A stretch of DNA of 64,000 nucleotides, taken from positions 48,983 to 112,982 of the forward strand of contig JAGCDO010000008.1 in assembly GCA_017651265.1 (NCBI GenBank), in the 5' to 3' direction. Below, one piece after another: positions 34,798-44,772 of the stretch (position 1 is the stretch's first letter; each line of letters starts with the position of its first letter). The position numbers were made by a program, and so were the translations under genes. The DNA is from Prevotella sp. (GTDB lineage: Bacteria; Bacteroidota; Bacteroidia; Bacteroidales; Bacteroidaceae). Under the pieces are notes generated by a model that was not told the DNA's origin, ran no database searches, and saw only the letters and a list, made by a program, of their open reading frames with translations.

Positions 34798-36714
34798 TTA
34801 CTTCACCTCCTCGAAGTCAGCATCCTGTACCTCCTCGTTGGGGTTCGACTGTGCTTGCTGACCGCCCTGGAAACCAGCGCCTGCGTTGGGATCTGCACCC
34901 GGCTGACCGGCACCAGCCTGCTGGTACATCTTAGCTGATGCAGCCTGCATGACCTGGTTGAGGTTGTTAATGGCGTTGTCAATGGCAGTGGTGTCACCAC
35001 TCTTGTGGGCATCCTTCAACTGCTGTACGGCAGCCTCCACGTTAGCCTTGTCGGCACCCAGCTTATCACCATTCTCGTTGAGGAAGGTCTCGGTCTGGAA
35101 GATCATCGAGTCGGCCTGGTTCATCTTATCGATGCGCTCACGCTCACGCTTATCGTTCTCGGCATTCTGCTCAGCCTCAGCCTTCATACGGTTGATCTCA
35201 TCCTGAGAAAGACCGCTGGAAGCCTCGATGCGGATAGCCTGCTCCTTACCGGTAGCCTTATCCTTGGCAGATACCTTGAGGATACCGTTGGCGTCGATGT
35301 CGAAGGTTACCTCGATCTGAGGAATACCACGGCGTGCGGGAGCGATACCGGTGAGGTTGAACTGACCGATTGACTTGTTCTGTGCAGCCATCGGGCGCTC
35401 ACCCTGCAGTACATGGATGGTTACCTCGGTCTGGTTGTCGGCTGCGGTAGAGAAGGTCTCGCTCTTCTTGCAAGGAATGGTTGTGTTAGCCTCAATGAGC
35501 TTAGTCATCACACCACCCAGTGTCTCAATACCCAGTGTCAGCGGAGTAACGTCGAGCAATACGATGTCGCCCACGCCACCTTCCTTGTTCAGGATGGCAC
35601 CCTGGATAGAAGCACCTACGGCCACCACCTCGTCGGGGTTCACACCCTTTGAAGGCTCCTTACCGAAGTAGTTCTTCACCAGTGTCTGCACGGCAGGGAT
35701 ACGACTTGAACCACCCACGAGGATCACCTCATCGATGTCGGCTGTTGACAGCTTGGCATCAGCGATAGCCTTTTGACAAGGAGCCAGACAAGCCTGGATA
35801 AGATCATGTGCCAACTGTTCGAACTTAGCACGTGTCAAGGTCTTCACCAAGTGCTTGGGAACACCAGCCACCGGCATGATATACGGCAGGTTGATTTCGG
35901 TGCTTGTAGAAGAAGACAGCTCGATCTTTGCCTTCTCGGCAGCCTCCTTCAGACGCTGCATAGCCATCGGATCGTCCTTGAGGTTTGCACCCTCATCATT
36001 CTTGAACTCCTGTACCAGCCAGTCGATGATTACCTGGTCGAAGTCGTCACCACCCAGGTGAGTATCACCATTGGTAGAGAGCACCTCGAACACACCGCCA
36101 CCGAACTCCAGGATAGAAATATCGAATGTACCACCACCCAGGTCGAACACCGCAATCTTCATGTCCTTGTTAGCCTTGTCAACACCGTAAGCCAGTGCAG
36201 CGGCAGTAGGCTCGTTGACGATACGCAGTACGTTCAGACCGGCGATCTGTCCAGCCTCCTTGGTAGCCTGACGCTGAGAGTCGGAGAAGTAAGCCGGTAC
36301 GGTAATCACAGCATCCGTCACCTCCTGTCCGAGATAATCCTCGGCAGTCTTCTTCATCTTCTGCAGTACCATGGCAGAGATCTCCTGCGGTGTATATTTA
36401 CGACCTTCGATCTCTACACGCGGATAACCATTCTCGTTAACCACTGTATAAGGAACGCGAGAGATTTCCTTCTCGGTCTGCTGCCAGTTCTCACCCATGA
36501 AACGCTTGATAGAGTACACGGTGTTCTTCGGATTGGTGATAGCCTGACGCTTTGCCGGGTCACCGATCTTGCGCTCACCGCCCTGTACGAAACCCACCAC
36601 TGAAGGAGTGGTGCGCTTACCTTCACTGTTTGCAATCACTACAGGCTCGTTACCCTCGAATACGGCAACGCAGCTGTTTGTAGTACCTAAGTCAATTCCA
36701 ATTACTTTTCCCAT
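34798..36714 (-). CDS. dnaK: Chaperone DnaK (Hsp70)
   Basis: 638 aa. N-terminal signature [17 protein letters not shown], then [17 protein letters not shown] and [14 protein letters not shown] give the three Hsp70 signatures. The substrate domain and a C-terminal helical lid end in a Gly/Gln-rich tail and [12 protein letters not shown]. Normal length. It uses ATP cycles to fold proteins in the cytoplasm, with DnaJ and GrpE (not in this window). No CIRCE element is seen in the 120 nt upstream. Confidence 0.98.
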   Translation of the reverse strand: MGKVIGIDLGTTNSCVAVFEGNEPVVIANSEGKRTTPSVVGFVQGGERKIGDPAKRQAITNPKNTVYSIKRFMGENWQQTEKEISRVPYTVVNENGYPRVEIEGRKYTPQEISAMVLQKMKKTAEDYLGQEVTDAVITVPAYFSDSQRQATKEAGQIAGLNVLRIVNEPTAAALAYGVDKANKDMKIAVFDLGGGTFDISILEFGGGVFEVLSTNGDTHLGGDDFDQVIIDWLVQEFKNDEGANLKDDPMAMQRLKEAAEKAKIELSSSTSTEINLPYIMPVAGVPKHLVKTLTRAKFEQLAHDLIQACLAPCQKAIADAKLSTADIDEVILVGGSSRIPAVQTLVKNYFGKEPSKGVNPDEVVAVGASIQGAILNKEGGVGDIVLLDVTPLTLGIETLGGVMTKLIEANTTIPCKKSETFSTAADNQTEVTIHVLQGERPMAAQNKSIGQFNLTGIAPARRGIPQIEVTFDIDANGILKVSAKDKATGKEQAIRIEASSGLSQDEINRMKAEAEQNAENDKRERERIDKMNQADSMIFQTETFLNENGDKLGADKANVEAAVQQLKDAHKSGDTTAIDNAINNLNQVMQAASAKMYQQAGAGQPGADPNAGAGFQGGQQAQSNPNEEVQDADFEEVK

Positions 36715-36757
36715 TGTTGTATTGTTTTTTATTGTTTATATGCTTGAAAAATCACTC

Positions 36758-36777
36758 ACGACTGGAAAGTCAGTCGT
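36758..36777 (-). terminator. Terminator after the PIF1-like helicase gene
   Basis: Arms ACGACTG (36758-36764) and CAGTCGT (36771-36777), 57 nt past the helicase stop, followed by GATTTTT on the minus strand. Separates the helicase from dnaK. Confidence 0.55.
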
Positions 36778-36833
36778 TAGGCAAGAAGCAAATCATATGC
36801 CAACAGGTTTGTAATAGGAAAAGAATGACAGTG

Positions 36834-38951
36834 TTATGACAGATTGTCACGATTCTGGTTCACGAAGGTATTGACGATTTCGAGGATATCCATTCCGTAT
36901 TTCTTCACAGTGGTGCGCCCCACATACTGCACAGCCATCAGCGATGGTAGGGTAGTGGGCACCTCATTTACGATGTTGACGAGCGCACGATACTGGATGA
37001 TGTTATTGGCGTTCGTCTCGTACATCATCGCCTTTTTCTCACGCCACACGATGAGTCGTTTATACAGTTCAGGATACCTGATATCCGATTTGTTGATCTG
37101 TCTTTTACCCTTGCGTTTCTGTTTGCCCGAGCTCTCCTCGATAGCCTCAAGGGCAGCCTTCGCCTTGAAGTGCAGGTAGTTGGCCGTGCTGAAGCCCTCG
37201 TTGTGAATCATCAGCAGCGTGCGGCGCTTCATCTCATACGTCATGACCAGGTCGGCCAATGCCTCGTCGAACCGTTTCTGGTTCGCCTTGTTATCAGTGG
37301 TCACACTCGTCTCCTTCAACAGCTTCTGCAGTACATCCATCATTGTCTTGTGGAAATAGGCGGCGCTGCGTGTTACCCTTTCCAGGAAAGGCTGGGCATG
37401 CAGCTGTTCCGGTGACATGCTACCCATCACACCCATCCACTTGGCAGCCACGGTCATCACCTCGTTACTGATACTTTCCATGGCGATGCGATGCTGGCGA
37501 CAGAGGGTAGGGAACTGCCGGAAGAAATACTCGTCGAGCACCCTGCTCATCCACTGCTCCTTCTGGAGAAGGTCAGAGAAGTCGAACAACTCCCGCAGCT
37601 GTTCCTGATAATACTGTTCCTTGAGTTGAGGCAGCAGACTGATGCTGCGTTCCGCTTCTGTCTCCTGTTGCGAGATATAGCTGTTGATGCGCGGATCGTT
37701 GAACACCGCCCGTTCTTTGAGTCTGCTGGCCAGGATAAGACCTTCGAGCGACTTACATCTGCTCAGGGCCACATACACCTGTCCTGAGGCGAACGACAGA
37801 CTCGCATCGATGATGGCCCGTTCAAAGGTGAGTCCCTGACTCTTATGAATGGTAATGGCCCAAGCCAGTCGGAGGGGATACTGACTGAATGTGCCCTGTA
37901 TCTCCGTCTCTATCTCCTTCGTCTTCTCGTTGAGCACATACTTCGCGTTCTCCCATTCCATGGGCTCCACCTCAATGTCGAAGTCATCATCCGGACAACG
38001 CACGGTGATGCCCTTACTGGTGATCTTCGTGACATGACCGATCTTTCCGTTGAAGAAAGCGTGAGCCGGTGTGGGATCGTTCTTTACGAACATCACCTGT
38101 GCCCCCTCTTTCAGCATCAGTTCCGTGTCGGTGGGATAAGCATATTCAGGGAAGGTCCCTTCGATCTTCGCTTGGAAGGTATGAGCCGGCGTGGACAGAC
38201 GTTCCAGCTGCTGCTCATTATACTGCTGCGCCATGTTGTTATGTGTGGTCAGGCGGATATATCCCTCCTCTTCCTTGGGACGGAAGTCGGGCTGATAGCG
38301 TTGGTTCAGCTGTTCAAAGATCTCCTTTGTTGCCCTTCCCTCGCGGATACTGTTCAGCAGGTGCAGGAACTGTTCGTCACTCTGACGGTACACCTGTTTC
38401 AGTTCGATGGTGACATACGGTGTCTGCTGAAGCGCACGACTGCCGAAGAAGAACGGTGTATCATAGTATTTGCTGATGAGTTGCGCATCCTGTTCCGTAA
38501 CCACAGGAGCCAGCTGCTGCAAGTCACCGATCATTAACAGCTGAACGCCGCCAAACGGCTTGCGGTGATTGCGGTAACGGCGTAAGACATTGTCGATGGC
38601 ATCCAGCAGATCGCTGCGCACCATACTGATCTCGTCGATCACCAATAAATCGAGTGTCTGGATGATGCTCCGCTTCTCCTTGCTGAAGTCGAACTTCGAC
38701 TGGTAGGTAGCCTCTGGAACATAAGGTGACAGCGGCAATTGGAAGAACGAATGTATCGTCACGCCACCGGCGTTGATAGCTGCCACACCTGTTGGTGCCA
38801 CTACCACCATTCGTTTCGGCGTTTTCTCTCTCAGTGCTTTCAGAAAAGTCGTCTTTCCTGTTCCTGCCTTCCCTGTCAGGAAGATGCTGGTGCCCGTATT
38901 ACTTACGAAATCCCATGCCAACCGCAGTTCTTTGTTTTGTTGTTTTTCCAT
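36834..38951 (-). CDS. PIF1-like ATP-dependent DNA helicase with HRDC-type C-terminus
   Basis: About 705 aa. Walker A is FLTGKAGTGKTTFLKAL near residues 24-40, followed by VVVAPTGVAAINAGGVTIHS; Walker B is LLVIDEISMVRSDLLDAI. LRLAWAITIHKSQGLTFERA and GQVYVALSRCKSLEGL are the C-terminal SF1B motifs. The last ~80 residues (LYKRLIVWREKKAMMYETNA ... SLMAVQYVGRTTVKKYG) look like HRDC/helix-turn-helix. Start at ATG 38951 (MEKQQNK). Probably a housekeeping genome-stability helicase. A TATCTTTG box lies at 39027-39034 (minus). Confidence 0.9.
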   Translation of the reverse strand: MEKQQNKELRLAWDFVSNTGTSIFLTGKAGTGKTTFLKALREKTPKRMVVVAPTGVAAINAGGVTIHSFFQLPLSPYVPEATYQSKFDFSKEKRSIIQTLDLLVIDEISMVRSDLLDAIDNVLRRYRNHRKPFGGVQLLMIGDLQQLAPVVTEQDAQLISKYYDTPFFFGSRALQQTPYVTIELKQVYRQSDEQFLHLLNSIREGRATKEIFEQLNQRYQPDFRPKEEEGYIRLTTHNNMAQQYNEQQLERLSTPAHTFQAKIEGTFPEYAYPTDTELMLKEGAQVMFVKNDPTPAHAFFNGKIGHVTKITSKGITVRCPDDDFDIEVEPMEWENAKYVLNEKTKEIETEIQGTFSQYPLRLAWAITIHKSQGLTFERAIIDASLSFASGQVYVALSRCKSLEGLILASRLKERAVFNDPRINSYISQQETEAERSISLLPQLKEQYYQEQLRELFDFSDLLQKEQWMSRVLDEYFFRQFPTLCRQHRIAMESISNEVMTVAAKWMGVMGSMSPEQLHAQPFLERVTRSAAYFHKTMMDVLQKLLKETSVTTDNKANQKRFDEALADLVMTYEMKRRTLLMIHNEGFSTANYLHFKAKAALEAIEESSGKQKRKGKRQINKSDIRYPELYKRLIVWREKKAMMYETNANNIIQYRALVNIVNEVPTTLPSLMAVQYVGRTTVKKYGMDILEIVNTFVNQNRDNLS

Positions 38952-39026
38952 AGATATTCTTTTCAACAGATGTCAATCATGGTAGATTGCCCTCCATTTT
39001 TTCATAAATAATGTTTATTTCACGTG

Positions 39027-39085
39027 CAAAGATACACATTATTTGTCATTCTGCGTACAACGTTCATGTTTTTTTACTATATTTG
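39027..39085. promoter_or_regulatory. Divergent promoters: helicase (minus) and AAA ATPase (plus)
   Basis: Minus strand -7 TATCTTTG at 39027-39034; plus strand -7 TATATTTG at 39078-39085, about 20 nt before the ATG at 39107. Confidence 0.6.
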
Positions 39086-39106
39086 CGCTAGAAATACGTT
39101 TGGAGT

Positions 39107-39919
39107 ATGAAGTACGCGGATTATATTGAGCAAATAGAGATCGACTCCCTTTGGAGTGGTAAGAAGCACATTATCTGGGATCTCGACCGCAGGGTAAATA
39201 TCCTGAGCGGAATCAACGGCGTGGGCAAGAGCACCATCATCAACAAGGTGGTGAAGAGTGTCTGTATGAACGGTGACGTGCAGAACCATCTGCTGAAGGG
39301 CGTGCATGTGAAGACACATCCCGCTGATGCCACCCATATCCGTTTCGACGTCATCCGTTCGTTCGACCGTCCTATCCTCAATGCCGAGACGGTGAACAAG
39401 ATGGATATCAATCTGGCCACCGAGCTCGACTGGCAGTTGTTCAAGCTGCAGCGGAAATACCTCGACTACCAAGTGAACATGGGTAATAAGATTATCTCTG
39501 TGCTGCAAAGCGGTACTACCGATTCTGCCGAGCAGGCTCAGCTGATCAGTGCGCCGAAGAAGAAGTTCCAGGATATGATAGACGACCTCTTCAAGGACAC
39601 GGGTAAGGCCATCGTCCGCACGGAGAACGAGATTCGTTTCTCGCAGATCGGTGAGACCCTGGTGCCCTATCAGCTGTCAAGCGGTGAGAAGCAGATGCTG
39701 GCCATCCTGCTCACGGTATTGGTGGAGGACATGCAGCCTTATGTGCTGTTCATGGACGAGCCCGAGGTGAGTCTGCACATCGACTGGCAGCAGCGGTTGA
39801 TTGATATGATTCTCGATCTGAATCCCAACGTGCAGATTATCCTCACCACCCATTCGCCGGCAGTCATCATGAACGGCTGGATGGATCATGTCACTGAGGT
39901 GAGCGATATTACGAGTTGA
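39107..39919 (+). CDS. AAA/ABC-type ATPase (PARIS AriA-like or OLD-like)
   Basis: 270 aa. Walker A NILSGINGVGKSTIINKV (about 31-48), ABC signature LSSGEKQMLAILLTVL (about 188-203) and Walker B YVLFMDEPEVSLHIDWQQ, then IILTTHSPAVI (H-switch). This is the AAA_21/RecF-like layout. The next gene encodes a DUF4435 TOPRIM-type protein, so the pair resembles the AriA-AriB arrangement of PARIS anti-phage systems. The ATPase is shorter than I expect for AriA, and the pair may be a related core system. The promoter is its own. Confidence 0.8.
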   Translation: MKYADYIEQIEIDSLWSGKKHIIWDLDRRVNILSGINGVGKSTIINKVVKSVCMNGDVQNHLLKGVHVKTHPADATHIRFDVIRSFDRPILNAETVNKMDINLATELDWQLFKLQRKYLDYQVNMGNKIISVLQSGTTDSAEQAQLISAPKKKFQDMIDDLFKDTGKAIVRTENEIRFSQIGETLVPYQLSSGEKQMLAILLTVLVEDMQPYVLFMDEPEVSLHIDWQQRLIDMILDLNPNVQIILTTHSPAVIMNGWMDHVTEVSDITS

Positions 39920-39983
39920 TAGTTCTTCGCGTAGCGAAGCGGCAAAGCCGAGCGGACAGTTGAAAAATGAAAAAAAAGCGACC
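39920..39983 (+). repeat. Inserted REP-like string between the ATPase and DUF4435 genes
   Basis: The spacer reads GTTGATAGTT, then a TTCGC-GTA-GCGAA hairpin and a CGGCAAAGCCGAGCGG segment, then GACAGTTGAAAA. Without the middle part it would be a GTTGATA/GTTGACA heptamer run like that at 51914-51950, so the middle looks inserted. Confidence 0.5.
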
Positions 39984-41012
39984 GTGGCGAAAAAACTAAG
40001 GGAAAATATCACATCGGATTATATGGAAGCCGCCAATCGTCTTAATTCCAAGAAGACGAAGCGGAGGATCGTAGCTTACGTGGAGAGCTACGATGATGTG
40101 TTCTTTTGGCGCACCGTGTTCAGTCAGTTCGAGAACGACCAGCGCTATTTCGAGGTGATGCTGCCTTCGCGCCACCGTTTGGAACGCGGTAAGAAATCGG
40201 TACTGATGCGGTTGCTGGCTAAGAATGCGGGTAGTGATCTTGTATGCTGTGTGGATGCCGACTACGACTATCTGATTCAAGGCGTTACCGAGACGAGCCG
40301 AACCATGCTGGGCAGTCCGTATGTGTTTCACACCTATGCCTACGCCATCGAGAACCTGCAGTGTTATGCTCCTTCGCTACGTACCGTCTGCGTGGCCGTG
40401 ACACTGAACGATCATGAGATCTTCGACTTCAACGATTTCCTGGCCCGCTATTCCGAAGCTATCTTCCCCTTGTTCGTATGGAGCATCTGGTATTACAGGC
40501 GCCCCATCTACACCGAGTTCACCATCACTGATTTCAATAAGGTCATTGAGCTGGGTGGCTTCAACCTCGATAACCCGATGGCCTGCATCAAACATGTGCG
40601 CAGAAAGGTATATGTCAGGGTGGGGGATCTTCAGAAGAAGAACCCCGATGCCAAGGAGAGCTATCTGGACTTGAAGCGGGAGCTGATAGAAGAGCTGGGC
40701 GTAACTCCCCAGACCACCTATTTATATATACAGGGTCATCATCTGTTTGAGAAGCTGGTGCTGCCCGTGATGGGAAAGGTATGTGCACGACTGATTCGCG
40801 ACCGTGAGATGGAGATTCGCCGACAGTCGGTACACAGCACCCAGATGCGCAACGAACTGTCGTGCTACAGTCATAGCACGCAGGACATTGCGCAGATGCT
40901 CAAAAAGAATATGGGCTATCTTGTCTCAGATCCCTTCAGGCAGATTCTTTCCGACGTGCAGATGTTCTTTACACGTAAGTCTCAAGGAACCGAATCGAGC
41001 CCGACACCTTGA
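39984..41012 (+). CDS. DUF4435 TOPRIM-type protein (PARIS AriB-like)
   Basis: About 342 aa. A TOPRIM-like site is visible: the glutamate in VAYVESYDDVFFW (near residue 33) and the DxD in LVCCVDADYDYL (near residue 93). AYAIENLQCYAPSL and FEKLVLPVMGKVCARLI follow. In PARIS, AriB is released from AriA and cleaves host tRNA. The start is uncertain: no ATG exists before 40023; GTG 39984 gives a natural MAKKLRENI start and TTG 39960 is also open. Its 3' end overlaps manA tail-to-tail by 44 nt. Confidence 0.78.
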   Translation: MAKKLRENITSDYMEAANRLNSKKTKRRIVAYVESYDDVFFWRTVFSQFENDQRYFEVMLPSRHRLERGKKSVLMRLLAKNAGSDLVCCVDADYDYLIQGVTETSRTMLGSPYVFHTYAYAIENLQCYAPSLRTVCVAVTLNDHEIFDFNDFLARYSEAIFPLFVWSIWYYRRPIYTEFTITDFNKVIELGGFNLDNPMACIKHVRRKVYVRVGDLQKKNPDAKESYLDLKRELIEELGVTPQTTYLYIQGHHLFEKLVLPVMGKVCARLIRDREMEIRRQSVHSTQMRNELSCYSHSTQDIAQMLKKNMGYLVSDPFRQILSDVQMFFTRKSQGTESSPTP

Positions 41013-41931
41013 TTTCCTTCGTGGTGGCAGGAATGAGCACGCTTTCTCCCATTTGCAGAGAAGTCTCGTTCCCCTCCTCATCCACAAGCACACCCTCACC
41101 TTTCAGTCCGATAAGAATCACGAAGCTGTCCAGCTCACTGTAGTCGAGTATCATCGGCTCATCGAGATCGTACAGCGAGGTACTGAAATACGGGCATTCC
41201 ACCAAGGGAACCCCCATGTTCTTCATCGGCTTGTAATGCGTGCAGTAGTCATCTTCCACCTTGAAATGAATACTCTCTGCCGCCTTTTCGGTGTGCAGTT
41301 CGCGAAGATTTCCGTTCTTATCCTTCCGGTTATAGTCAAAGATGCGGTAGGTAAGGTCGCTGGTTTGCTGAATCTCTGTCAGGAAACAGCCAGCACCAAC
41401 GGCATGGATACGTCCGGCCGGCAGGAAGAACACGTCGCCTTCCCTTGCCTGGTATTTCGCCAGCGCCTCGCATATCGTACCGTTTTCAACCATCTCCTTG
41501 TAGGTCTCAGGAGTCAACTCACGTTTCAGTCCGCAATACAGGAAACCATTCGGGTCGGAGTTCATGATATACCACATCTCCGATTTCCCATGTTTCTCTC
41601 CATGGCGCACAGCCGTCTCGTCGTCAGGGTGTACCTGAATACTCAGGTCTTGTTGTGCATCGATGAATTTCACCAAAAGCGGGAATTCATCCCCGAAGCG
41701 CTGGTAGTTTTCCTTTCCCACCAGGTCGGCTTTCATTTCATGAACAAGTACATTGAGGCTTTTGCCTTTCATCGGACCGTCTTTCACGACGGTTTCAAAA
41801 TCTTTTACGCCAGATATTTCCCAGCTCTCCCCCACCTGTTGCATCTTGTCGGGGAGGTGTTTGAAGGGAATAATTCTGTCGCCACCCCATAAGGTGGTTT
41901 TCAATACAGGTTTAAATTTTAACGGTTGCAT
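40969..41931 (-). CDS. manA: Mannose-6-phosphate isomerase, class I
   Basis: 320 aa. Opening PVLKTTLWGGDRIIPFK, GESWEISG, then zinc-site segments LSIQVHPDDETA and EMWYIMN, and FFLPAGRIHAVGAGCFLTEI with the catalytic region. It interconverts mannose-6-phosphate and fructose-6-phosphate. The short (about 320-aa) form is typical for Bacteroidetes and Firmicutes. Convergent with, and overlapping, the DUF4435 gene; 17 nt from trkH. Confidence 0.93.
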   Translation of the reverse strand: MQPLKFKPVLKTTLWGGDRIIPFKHLPDKMQQVGESWEISGVKDFETVVKDGPMKGKSLNVLVHEMKADLVGKENYQRFGDEFPLLVKFIDAQQDLSIQVHPDDETAVRHGEKHGKSEMWYIMNSDPNGFLYCGLKRELTPETYKEMVENGTICEALAKYQAREGDVFFLPAGRIHAVGAGCFLTEIQQTSDLTYRIFDYNRKDKNGNLRELHTEKAAESIHFKVEDDYCTHYKPMKNMGVPLVECPYFSTSLYDLDEPMILDYSELDSFVILIGLKGEGVLVDEEGNETSLQMGESVLIPATTKEIKVSGSIRFLETYV

Positions 41932-41948
41932 TTTATCAGTTATGTTGT

Positions 41949-43406
41949 TTAATGGTCTTTCCAGAACGAGGGTGTGAAGAGTACTACCACTGTGAAGATC
42001 TCAAGACGACCCATGAGCATCAGCAGGGAAAGCAACCACTTCACAAGGTCAGGTAGAATATTCCATGACATCGTAGGACCGATTTCCAGTCCCAGGGTAG
42101 GTCCTACATTACTTGCACAACTCAGGGCAATGGTAAACGAGTTGGTGCTGTCCACACCAGTCAGGATCATAATGAAATAAGATACGAGTGCCAACATGAA
42201 ATAGGCAGCGAAGAAGGCCATCAGTGTCATCTGCTGACCATAGGTTACGTTGATGCCGTTTACTTTCACGGGAAGAACGGCTCTGGGATGGAGGATGTGC
42301 TTCAACTCGTTCTGCATGATTTTCAGTATCATCACGCCACGGACGCACTTGATACCGCCTGCCGTACTGCCGGCACATCCGCCGAAAACCATGCAGACAC
42401 TGAGTACCACCCAAGTGATATGGTGCCATTGGGCTGCATCATCATTGAAGACACCTGTCGTGGTGATGAATGAAACCACCTGGAACAACGAGTTTTTGAT
42501 GGCCTCGCTCAGTGTATAGTGGTTGTATCTGAGCAGGAAGAAGGTGATAAACGCAGTGGCTAAGATAATCAGTGAGCAGTAGAGTTTCAGCTCCGTATTC
42601 TTGAAGAACTGCTTGACGCGCCCTTTGAAGATCAACGAATAGAGCATCGTAAAACTGACTCCCGAAAGGAACATGAAGACGATGGTTGTATAGTCGATGA
42701 GCGCGCTATGGTAGTATCCCGTGGAATCGCTGTGGGTGGAGAAACCGCCTGTAGCGGTGGTGGTCATGGCGTAGTTCAGACAGTCGAACAGTCCCATGCC
42801 CGAGAGATAGTAACAGAGGGCGCATCCAACGGTCAGGAACAAGTAGATGCTCCAGATCCATTGTGCCGTGGTACTCAGTCGTGGGTGCATCTTGGCACGT
42901 ATCGGTCCTGTGGCCTCTGCTGAGAACACCTTCACGTTACCGCCCATCAGCGAGGGGATGATGGCGATGGTGAAGAACACGATTCCCAAGCCACCTATCC
43001 ACTGTGTCATGGTGCGCCAGAACAGCAGGCCGTGCGGCAGTATTTCCACTTCGTCGAGGATGCTGCATCCTGTCGTGGTAAAGCCCGAGATGGTCTCGAA
43101 ATAGGCGTTGGTGAAATCACTGATATATCCACTGATGATGAAGGGTAGTGAGCCGAACAGACTGAAGATGATCCAGGTGAGGGTTACCAGCAGGTACGCC
43201 TCGCGTCTGCCCAACGAGTTCTCCGATTTCCTGCCCAGGAACCGCAGTCCGATACCCCCCATGAAGGTCAGGATTACGGCAATGATGAATGCCATGGAGT
43301 CGTCTTCCCTCATGTAAAGGGAGATGCCCATACACCACATCATCATCACTGCCTCGATGTAGAGCAGCGTACCGATAATCTTATAGATGATCCTGTAGTT
43401 CAGCAT
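41949..43406 (-). CDS. trkH: Potassium uptake protein TrkH
   Basis: 485 aa, polytopic. Selectivity-filter-like loops: TTTGCSILDE, TTATGGFSTHSD, TTTGVFNDD and SNVGPTLG regions, the four pore loops of TrkH/KtrB. CAGSTAGGIKCVR is the conserved segment following the third filter. Passive K+ conduction gated by TrkA. Start codon overlaps the trkA stop by one nt (TAATG), so the two are coupled. Confidence 0.95.
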   Translation of the reverse strand: MLNYRIIYKIIGTLLYIEAVMMMWCMGISLYMREDDSMAFIIAVILTFMGGIGLRFLGRKSENSLGRREAYLLVTLTWIIFSLFGSLPFIISGYISDFTNAYFETISGFTTTGCSILDEVEILPHGLLFWRTMTQWIGGLGIVFFTIAIIPSLMGGNVKVFSAEATGPIRAKMHPRLSTTAQWIWSIYLFLTVGCALCYYLSGMGLFDCLNYAMTTTATGGFSTHSDSTGYYHSALIDYTTIVFMFLSGVSFTMLYSLIFKGRVKQFFKNTELKLYCSLIILATAFITFFLLRYNHYTLSEAIKNSLFQVVSFITTTGVFNDDAAQWHHITWVVLSVCMVFGGCAGSTAGGIKCVRGVMILKIMQNELKHILHPRAVLPVKVNGINVTYGQQMTLMAFFAAYFMLALVSYFIMILTGVDSTNSFTIALSCASNVGPTLGLEIGPTMSWNILPDLVKWLLSLLMLMGRLEIFTVVVLFTPSFWKDH

Positions 43407-44749
43407 TACTTGAAGAATTTCTCAATTTTCGACATGTGGATATCGTAGCAGAACACCACTACGGAGTCGCCCGCCTCGATCTGCGTATTACCTGATACCA
43501 GGAATCCCTCGCCGTGCCGTACCAGTCCACCGATGGTAGCTCCCTTGGGCAGCCCGAGCTCGAACACTTTCTTCCTTGTCACCTTCGAACCCTGTTGTGC
43601 GGTGAACTCCGCCACATCGGCATTGGCCGACATCAGGAAACGGATATTGTTCACATCGGCATCGAGCATCATCTGGTAGATATAGCTGGCGGCCAAGGCT
43701 TTCTTGTTCACGATGGTGCCGATATCCAGACTCTCTGCCATGCTCACATAGTCGAGGTTCTCCACCATCGCCACCGTCTTGCGCACACCCAGTCGTTTGG
43801 CGGTCATACAAGCCAGGATGTTGGTCTCGGCATTGCCCGTCAGCGCCACGAAGGCCTGTGTATTCTTGATACCCTCCTCGTTGAGTAAGGAGAGGTCGCG
43901 GCCGTCGCCGTTAATAACCATCACACGGTCGGTGTCCACCAGTTCGTTCAGTTTCTGGCATCTGGCCTCGTCCAACTCGATGATCTTCGCGTTCATGTAT
44001 TCAGGCATCAGTTCCGTGGCACGTACGGCAGAGGCTCCTCCGCCCATGATCATCACGTTCTTTACATCCACATAGTGCTCCTTTCCTACAATCTTGCGGA
44101 TATAGGGGATATAGTTACGGGTGGTCATGAAGTAGGCCAGGTCGTAGATCTTCAGCACATCATCACCTCGCGGGATGATGGTCTCGTCGCCTCGTTTGAT
44201 GGCCACGATATGATAAGGCGATTCCGGCTTGCAGAGATCCTTTAGCGGTTCGTTCAGGATTTCGCAGGTCTCGCGTAGCTTGATGCCTAACATGACCAGC
44301 GCCCCGTCGTGCACATCCCACCGCTGACGCACCCACGACATCTTCAGTCCGTTGGCGATATCGCGTGCTGCCAGGTTCTCAGGATAGATGCGTGACGAGA
44401 TGCCCACCTTCTCGAAGAAACCGTCCAACTTGGGATCAATATATTCAAAGTTGTCAACCTTGGCCACGGTACGTTTGGCACCCAGGGCCTTGGCCAGCAT
44501 ACAGGCATTCATGTTCAGGTTCTCATCACGCGTCACGGCGATGAAGAGGTCGGCCCCCGACACCCCCGCATCCTTCAGCGTCTGGATTTTCGATGCTGAG
44601 GCATGCACCGTCATGAGGTCGTATTCACTGCTGATACTGGCCAGTCGCTCCTCGTCACTGTCAATGAGCACGGTATCCTCGTGGTTGCGCGACAACAACT
44701 GAGCCAGATGGGTTCCAATGGCATAGGCGCCTGCAATGATGATCTTCAT
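43406..44749 (-). CDS. trkA: Trk system potassium uptake protein TrkA
   Basis: 447 aa with two RCK/TrkA-N Rossmann domains (KIIIAGAYAIGTHLAQLLSR at 2-21 and VMIMGGGASAVRATELM near 230), each followed by a TrkA-C domain. The first Gly-rich loop is GAYAIG. Cytoplasmic NAD/ATP-binding gate of TrkH, encoded directly downstream. Full length. Confidence 0.95.
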   Translation of the reverse strand: MKIIIAGAYAIGTHLAQLLSRNHEDTVLIDSDEERLASISSEYDLMTVHASASKIQTLKDAGVSGADLFIAVTRDENLNMNACMLAKALGAKRTVAKVDNFEYIDPKLDGFFEKVGISSRIYPENLAARDIANGLKMSWVRQRWDVHDGALVMLGIKLRETCEILNEPLKDLCKPESPYHIVAIKRGDETIIPRGDDVLKIYDLAYFMTTRNYIPYIRKIVGKEHYVDVKNVMIMGGGASAVRATELMPEYMNAKIIELDEARCQKLNELVDTDRVMVINGDGRDLSLLNEEGIKNTQAFVALTGNAETNILACMTAKRLGVRKTVAMVENLDYVSMAESLDIGTIVNKKALAASYIYQMMLDADVNNIRFLMSANADVAEFTAQQGSKVTRKKVFELGLPKGATIGGLVRHGEGFLVSGNTQIEAGDSVVVFCYDIHMSKIEKFFK

Positions 44750-44772
44750 ATGCTTTGATATATAGTTTTTGA

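Noticed and set aside
39984-41012. Calling the pair a confirmed PARIS system
   Set aside because: The ATPase is short and the location is not an island; motif match only, so labelled PARIS-like.
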